Positions 59,262-64,000 of a stretch of 64,000 bases of DNA are shown here, piece by piece. The first letter of the stretch is position 1; each line of letters starts with the position of its first letter. The position numbers were made by a program, and so were the translations under genes. Location: contig OY848919.1 in NCBI GenBank assembly GCA_963693285.1, forward strand, positions 5,056,436 through 5,120,435. Direction: 5' to 3'. This DNA is from Xestospongia muta. Its lineage: Eukaryota > Porifera > Demospongiae > Haplosclerida > Petrosiidae. The notes below the pieces were generated by a model, which worked only from the letters and a program-made list of their open reading frames with translations, was not told where the DNA came from and did no database searches.

Positions 59262-59500
59262 GTGTAACTTAATATGTATAAAGCCAACTAGTTGCAACCA
59301 CATTGCTTTTATACCCACTTTGCTATAGTAATTGATCATGGCTTCAATTAAGCTATAAGCAGACACTATTTTGACTGAAACTAATCCATTTAGTTAAGTT
59401 GAAATAGTATTTACCTCTTAAGCATTGTTCTGTTATTGGACATAAACTACAAAGAGTACTTTTTGGCTTGTAGTTGGCTTTATATACATATTGAGTTACA
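59262..59500. repeat. Fold-back repeat, about 30 bp arms
   Basis: GTGTAACTTAATATGTATAA with AGCCAACTA (59262-59290) faces TAGTTGGCTTTATATACATA with TTGAGTTACAC (59470-59500). Further AGCCAA/TTGGCT words nearby suggest nested copies. It is likely a small non-autonomous element. Confidence 0.55.
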
Positions 59501-59599
59501 CCAGTTTTGGCTTTGTGGTAACTCAATATTGGGCTTACATTATATTGATGAGATTATGGTATTGAAGACAAATGGTTGAAATGACAAAATGCTATTTTA

Positions 59600-60160
59600 A
59601 GTGTTCTCTCTTCTGTAAGCAGGAAAAAATGTGGTCTCATTTTTGGGACATCATACTGTATTTCAACTGGGTCTTCTCCTTGACATAGTGTGTAAGTATA
59701 GGCTAAGGCAAAAACACCACAAGCTGATCCATCTGACTGTTGTTGAACATCTGGAAAGATAAGTGTTACATTCTTCTTCTGGTAGCATAGTAAGGCAGAG
59801 ACAACTTCTTTTTTCCTTTAACTATCATAGGTTTTGACGGTACCACATTACAACTCTTATTGGAAACACAAACCCAATGTGAGTGCCTCACATTTAAAAT
59901 CTGGACATGAAGTCTTCACAATTTTCATCTGGGTAGCAAAGAGTATTTGCAAGGGACACATCATAAAGACCACTTTATCTTGGGAATTTGGAACGAAGCA
60001 TGTTAAGACCAGCATTAACAAGACTGTCATTGAGCCATCCGCTTTGTTACTCCAAGATTTGAATGTCAGCCTTCAATATTTTGTGTCCATACATTTGGAA
60101 CATAGGTGATGTTGAAACGGACTCTGCTCATCGATGCTCAAAAGACTGAAAGACTGACAT
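59600..60160 (-). pseudogene. Broken Ulp1-like (C48) cysteine protease domain of transposon type
   Basis: On the minus strand, 60,140-59,840 gives WLNDSLVNAGLNMLRSKFP with shifts, the usual start of this domain (WLxDxxINAxxxLLxxQFP). After an apparent break, 59,815-59,640 gives VTLIFPDVQQQSDGSACGVF, then ALAYTYTLCQG. The QQQSDGSACG is the catalytic-Cys motif. The His-Trp part is not recognisable and stops occur, so it appears dead. Such domains occur in MULE-type and related DNA transposons, which fits the MULE-like fragment 2 kb away. Confidence 0.6.
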
Positions 60161-60870
60161 TGTCATTAGTTGTAGACTTCGGAATTGAGCTTTCTCTCTT
60201 TCTTTTAGCTAAGTAAGCTGGAGCTTCCACCTCAGCTAGTTTCCAATTATAAATGTCTTCTTTATTCTCGAGTCTAACTTTCTTGGTGTCAGGAATGTTT
60301 TCTTTGACTTGCATTTTTTTCTTTTTACCAGTAACTCTGCTTTTTGATGGCTATATTACACCTGTGTTCTTTGGTCTTCCACGTGGTTTGATGTGTGGCT
60401 TGATACTCATTTCATTCTTTAACATAGATAGCTTCAATAGTTTTATGCCACTTTCTTCCACTTCTTCAACAATAGCTTTTGTTTCAGTTATTTCATTAAC
60501 TGTAGAAGCACTATTCTGTTTCTCGAAATGAGTCATACCCACCATTTTATGACTTACAGCTATATTTTTGTCATTACCTCCTGTCTCTTTTACACAATCA
60601 TCTTCTACTTGATTATAACATTCCATCTCCTTAGTATGAATGATGTTTATTTCCTATAAGAAAATAAAATAGAAGGTACAAATTAAGTGAATAAACAATC
60701 TTACATCTTGGATTGATATATAGGCAGGGATGTCATTTTCCCAATAACCTACAAGCTTTTGGAGTTGCACAAACTTCTCACGAAATTGAGACAAACCACA
60801 CTCAGATGGTATAAAAGACAATTTATCAGTTAAAGAGCCCATCTTTTTGTACTTTGGATTGTAACTCAAA
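60160..60870 (-). pseudogene. ZSWIM/MULE-related C-terminal exons (probable relic)
   Basis: The minus strand at 60,869-60,710 reads NPKYKKMGSLTDKLSFIPSE, then GLSQFREKFVQLQKLVGYWE. This resembles the C-terminal segment of ZSWIM-type MULE-derived proteins, with the YKK, LA, E, G and F-x-x-K-x-x-x-L-x-x-L-x-x-x-W pattern. A 92-codon open stretch at 60,626-60,351 follows, ending in a basic KPRGRPK AT-hook-like motif. It leads towards the Ulp1-like part, so the two may have been one protein. The upstream minus frame at 61,395-61,099 is not recognised. Gene status is uncertain. Confidence 0.45.
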
Positions 60871-61599
60871 GCAGTTTATAATTTGGTATTTGCCTGAATA
60901 GAACGAACTTCCACTTGGTCATGTTCAGATATCATACGCAAATCGTGGTAACTGCTATCATCAGTAAGAATTAAAGTCTAGTATGACTTTATCCATCTTG
61001 TAGAAACAGTGAATACTACTATTTTCAAATACATACGTAGGGTAAACAGCATGGTATCATTAAAGTCCTTTTGAAAGAACAGGAACAAGTGTTATCGTTC
61101 ATGTTGACTCGATGTATATTGCTTTCATTAATGCTGAGAATGTACTGGCTAACATTCTCAGCTGAATCGAGTATTTCACTGTCTGTGCCAATTGAAGTTG
61201 TTGTGACATCAGGTTAGAAGCACACTGTGTACATACAGATTGGCTGTTAGATACAACAGGAATGTCAGTGTCAGCAAAATTAATAGTGGTAGTGAATCCT
61301 TTCACGAAGACACAATGATTGAATTCAGAGGCTGAAATATTTAAAAATTTAAATACTGTTGAGTTCCTGTTTTGTGTTTTCATAAATATCAGCATTCTTT
61401 GAATATACTAACTGATGTAGTAGCTTCTTGTTTCATCTCTTTCACTTTTTCACCATCACATTCCACCTTTTTCTTAAACATTGCCTTCATCACATACCAT
61501 TGACAAAATAGGACAGTTGCACTAAGAAACTCCTCCTTAAGCACTTTCCATCTGGTGAAATCTTTTCATAATTTAAAGACAAGAATGAAAAATTAGATA

Positions 61600-62013
61600 C
61601 GTGGCAAATCTAAAGATGCACAGCTTCTTCTGGAAGCACTGGAGATGACATTAAAGAATGATAGCTCGTCAGGTGGCGGTGTTATTGTAAATGAAGATAG
61701 TACCCTAGAAGTGTTTTATTGTCAGTCTGGCTTAATGAAGTGTCTATTCAAAAAGTCTCCAGAGATAATGTTCATTGATGCTACATATGACATCAATGGA
61801 ATAGGTATGCCAAACTACTGCTTCATGATTGAGGATGGTTTTGGGCGTGGGCGTGTCGTGCATTATGCTGTAGCAACTGAAGAAGACACTTCTCATCTTT
61901 GTCAAATTGTGCAATCATTTAAGTCTGAAAATCTTGATTGGGATATTGCACGTACCAACACTCAACAATTTCTTAACAGCTGCCATTCTGCTTCTTTTAG
62001 GTGTGGTTTATAG
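61600..62013 (+). pseudogene. MULE/ZSWIM RNase H-like transposase fragment
   Basis: An open frame from about 61,600 to the TAG after CGL reads VFYCQSGLMKCLFKKSPEIM, then FIDATYDINGIGMPNYCFMI, EDGFGRGRVVHYAVATEED and IVQSFKSENLDW. The pattern P-E-V-x-x-(I/V)-D-A-T-Y, then MPLYxFxxxDGxG, is that of the RNase H-like core of ZSWIM1/3-type proteins and MULE transposases, with the first catalytic Asp present. No zinc-finger SWIM domain follows in frame. It lies on the opposite strand to the other ZSWIM/Ulp1-like parts, so the element is rearranged. Confidence 0.65.
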
Positions 62014-62239
62014 GTGGAGACTTCTGAATGGTGGCCGATTGGTGGCAGTAGCATCCTAGTTGCTCATAGTGTCACTGATCGGTGCCACAAGCAAATTAGT
62101 GTCTCTATGAGCAACCAAATTTTCAGTAGCGGGAGCATTGGCCTATATTTTATTACATGTTTATAGTGAAAATGAAATTACATCATGACAATAGGGCAGT
62201 GATGTTTCCTGATGATTTCATGGCTAATACAGTAATACT
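62014..62239. other. Intergenic with a short inverted repeat
   Basis: GTTGCTCATAG (about 62,059) faces CTATGAGCAAC (about 62,115). Sequence at 62,185-62,230 is the start of the R-type promoter region (gggcagtgatgtttcctgat), also at 54,066. Confidence 0.5.
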
Positions 62240-62871
62240 GGACATTGCTAAAACACGGAACGGAAACGGACCGGAAGAATTTTAATAGTTTATAATAATA
62301 ATAATTATAATAACAGTTATTAAATATGAATAATCTATAATAATAGTTATTAAATATTAATAATCATTAAACAATGCAATGTGCCTCGCAATGGCCAGCT
62401 GCATATCTCTTTCGTCGGGATCTGACTCCGAGGAAGTTCAAGATTCGAGTGTCGACCATTTGTGGCAACGATAGCTCAGTAAAAATACCTGCAACCCCGA
62501 GAAATTTCCATTATCATATGAGAATGACTTGTCTCACGAATGCTGACCAGTCTTTCCAACCAAACTTCTTAGTCTTGCCTCCTAATGTAAAGAAAATGAT
62601 ATGCCCTGTGCATATGGAGTACCTAGGTGAACATTTCAACTACATTGTTTGAATTAATTTAGGACATTGTTATTACTTGAGTTAAGCGATATTTAGAATA
62701 TTATTATTACTTGTGCTAAGCTTTATTTGAGGCAATAATAATAATAATAATATTATTAATATTAAATTCATTATTATTGTTGATTAATTGACTGAATAAC
62801 TGCGGTTAATAAAATTTTTCCGGTCCGTTTCTGTTCCGTTTTAGAGTCCGTTCTGTGTTTTAGCAATGTCC
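62240..62871. mobile_element. 632 bp inverted-repeat DNA transposon in the R2 promoter region
   Basis: Left end GGACATTGCTAAAACACGGA and right end, read inverted, GGACATTGCTAAAACACAGA. The arms extend, with a gap, to GGAAACGGACCGG / AGAAACGGACCGG. The R upstream sequence is continuous at this point (54,105), so this is an insertion into the R2 copy. GCTAATAC lies directly right of the element and also 9 bp left of it, suggesting a target duplication with a small extra piece. No transposase is recognised, so it is probably non-autonomous. Confidence 0.8.
62374..62652 (+). CDS. Open frame of 92 codons inside the inverted-repeat transposon
   Basis: The frame begins MQCASQWPAAYLFRRDLTPR and contains CGNDSSVKIPATPRNFHYH. 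Its composition is clearly less AT-rich than the rest of the element. I do not recognise it. It could be a captured exon or a transposase remnant. It may not be expressed. Confidence 0.25.
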   Translation: MQCASQWPAAYLFRRDLTPRKFKIRVSTICGNDSSVKIPATPRNFHYHMRMTCLTNADQSFQPNFLVLPPNVKKMICPVHMEYLGEHFNYIV

Positions 62872-63102
62872 GCTAATACTTTAGCTTTACATGTTTTAAA
62901 GGTATATAAAATAACAAAGAAAAGATTCACGAAAAAGAAGCTTGGTTTAGTTATACTTTTAGAATAGAATTCTTTAAAATTACAAATGTTGGCAAAGGCC
63001 TTACTGTGTAGTTGTGATTCAATAGGGAAGCCATTCCTGACATCCACTATATAACAATATATTATATGATATCATATTATTCTTAGAAATAGTGTTTGAA
63101 GG

Positions 63103-64000
63103 ATGATGATGTTGACAGAGCTTTTGCTATTGTTTTGTCTTTTTGTCACTGTACCCACTAGAACTACTTGTCCATGTAGCCAAGGTAAGTATTTTGTAAT
63201 AAATTCAGATTCTTTGTTATTACAAAAATATATTTTTATTGATACAGCAAATAAAGGTCCTGGACAATACCTAATTATTAATGCCAACTGTATAAATAAC
63301 TCATTTGCTCAAGTATCATGGGAAAAAGATCCCTCAAGTACAATTGAAATAGATCTTGTTTCCATTCAGTATAACTGTCACAATACCTCTTTAAATGAAT
63401 TGGTTAGTTAAACTGTATATAACACAGCTACTTGAAATGTTGTGATGTTGCTATTTCCTTATTCATATAATAATGCTTAGCTCTAGCTTTGGTCTGTAAC
63501 CATGACTGTATACTCTATATATATCTTAGAAGTTAACGACTTGTGCTCAAGTCATAATTTACTATAGTTTCATTTAGTTAGAGTTTCACATCCAGTTTTT
63601 TGAGGATGTATAAATCTCGAGCTCTTGTTATTTCCCATCAATTTTCTATTTCATATAGCTTCCTGATTACCCCAAAAAAATAACTTGCTTTGATGAGAAT
63701 CTTGAGAACACACGATATATTGATGACCTCCCTATTGCAGAAGATGTTGTATGTTATTTTTTAGGTTGTGTGGTAGATTACAACAATGGAGAATATTATC
63801 CAAACATAATGACTGCTGCCTGTTCTTCTACAGGTAAAACAATAATTCTTATTACCTACACTTACTCTACACTATATATTTCATCACTTACAGCCTCTAC
63901 TGTGGATGCTATATTTACCACAAGTATCAATATTATACCATCTATCAAATTGACTACTACTAGTGATTCTCTTGTGCCATCTTTACTAGCTACAATTAAT
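63103..64000 (+). CDS. R2: second receptor gene of R type (partial)
   Basis: Exons 63103-63184, 63248-63402, 63659-63833 and 63894 to the window end follow the R model exactly. The signal peptide and exon 2 match R at protein level, with only one silent change seen. Exon 3 differs at 13 of 58 residues (for example EDLDKTQDIYE becomes ENLENTRYIDD), but all Cys are kept. The stalk exon is similar and runs off the window, so the membrane segment and tail are not seen. Upstream is the R promoter region, split by the 632 bp transposon. No D gene lies before it. It would be a surface receptor like R if its tail is intact. Confidence 0.75.

Noticed and set aside
63659..63833. Positive selection on R2 exon 3
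   Set aside because: 13 replacements against about 6 silent changes is not above the neutral expectation given site numbers; only the regional excess of divergence is supported.
1..64000. tRNA, rRNA or CRISPR arrays
   Set aside because: No cloverleaf with A/B boxes, rRNA core sequence or regularly spaced repeats was noticed by eye; a covariance-model scan would be decisive.

Overview
The window looks like nuclear DNA of an early-branching animal, most likely a demosponge. Amphimedon queenslandica is my best guess, but I cannot confirm it from sequence alone. The DNA is AT-rich. Genes are split by short GT-AG introns, many of 50-70 bp. The content includes an NLR immune sensor (Death, CARD, NACHT, LRR), further death-fold proteins, an alpha-arrestin, and relics of Penelope-like, Ty3/gypsy-like, tyrosine-recombinase, piggyBac-like and MULE/ZSWIM-like elements. 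I found no rRNA, tRNA or CRISPR.

Region 1 (1-33,000) is a duplicated block. The order is P0 (minus, cut by the window edge), a decayed Penelope-like element, A1 (plus) and P1 (minus). After a spacer at 13.2-15.3 kb come P2 (minus), the same Penelope relic, A2 (plus) and P3 (minus). P genes encode about 1,380-residue surface proteins with a beta-helix-like ectodomain and a multi-pass membrane half. A genes have seven exons and encode Death + CARD-like + unknown middle domain + coiled coil + LRR proteins that lack a NACHT ATPase.

Region 2 (33,000-36,500) is a graveyard of a gag relic, a dead death-domain exon, a tyrosine-recombinase fragment and a degenerate pair of about 0.6 kb repeats. Region 3 (36,707-42,454) is a four-exon NLR gene whose first exon is a signal peptide ending in a 2A ribosome-skipping motif (DVELNPGP). 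All exon phases agree, giving 1,360 residues. Region 4 (44,649-45,887) is an intronless alpha-arrestin with a five-unit Gln-rich repeat tail.

Region 5 (46,500-56,732) holds a dead P fragment and then a rearranged pair of genes. D is a 208-residue death-domain protein. R is a 504-residue single-pass receptor with a signal peptide, a Cys-bearing ectodomain, a Ser/Thr stalk, one membrane segment and a tyrosine-rich tail. A tandem duplication followed by an internal deletion has made a chimera that joins part of D in frame to part of R. Region 6 (57,000-64,000) holds another dead P fragment abutting a piggyBac-like relic, MULE/ZSWIM/Ulp1-like relics, a 632 bp inverted-repeat transposon inserted upstream of a second R gene, and that R gene (R2), which runs off the window.

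The cluster reads as a fast-evolving surface-recognition and death-fold signalling neighbourhood, with P and R outside the cell and A, D and the NLR inside. This joint role is inference from domains and clustering. The exon models come from splice-site phase and frame consistency, not from transcripts.
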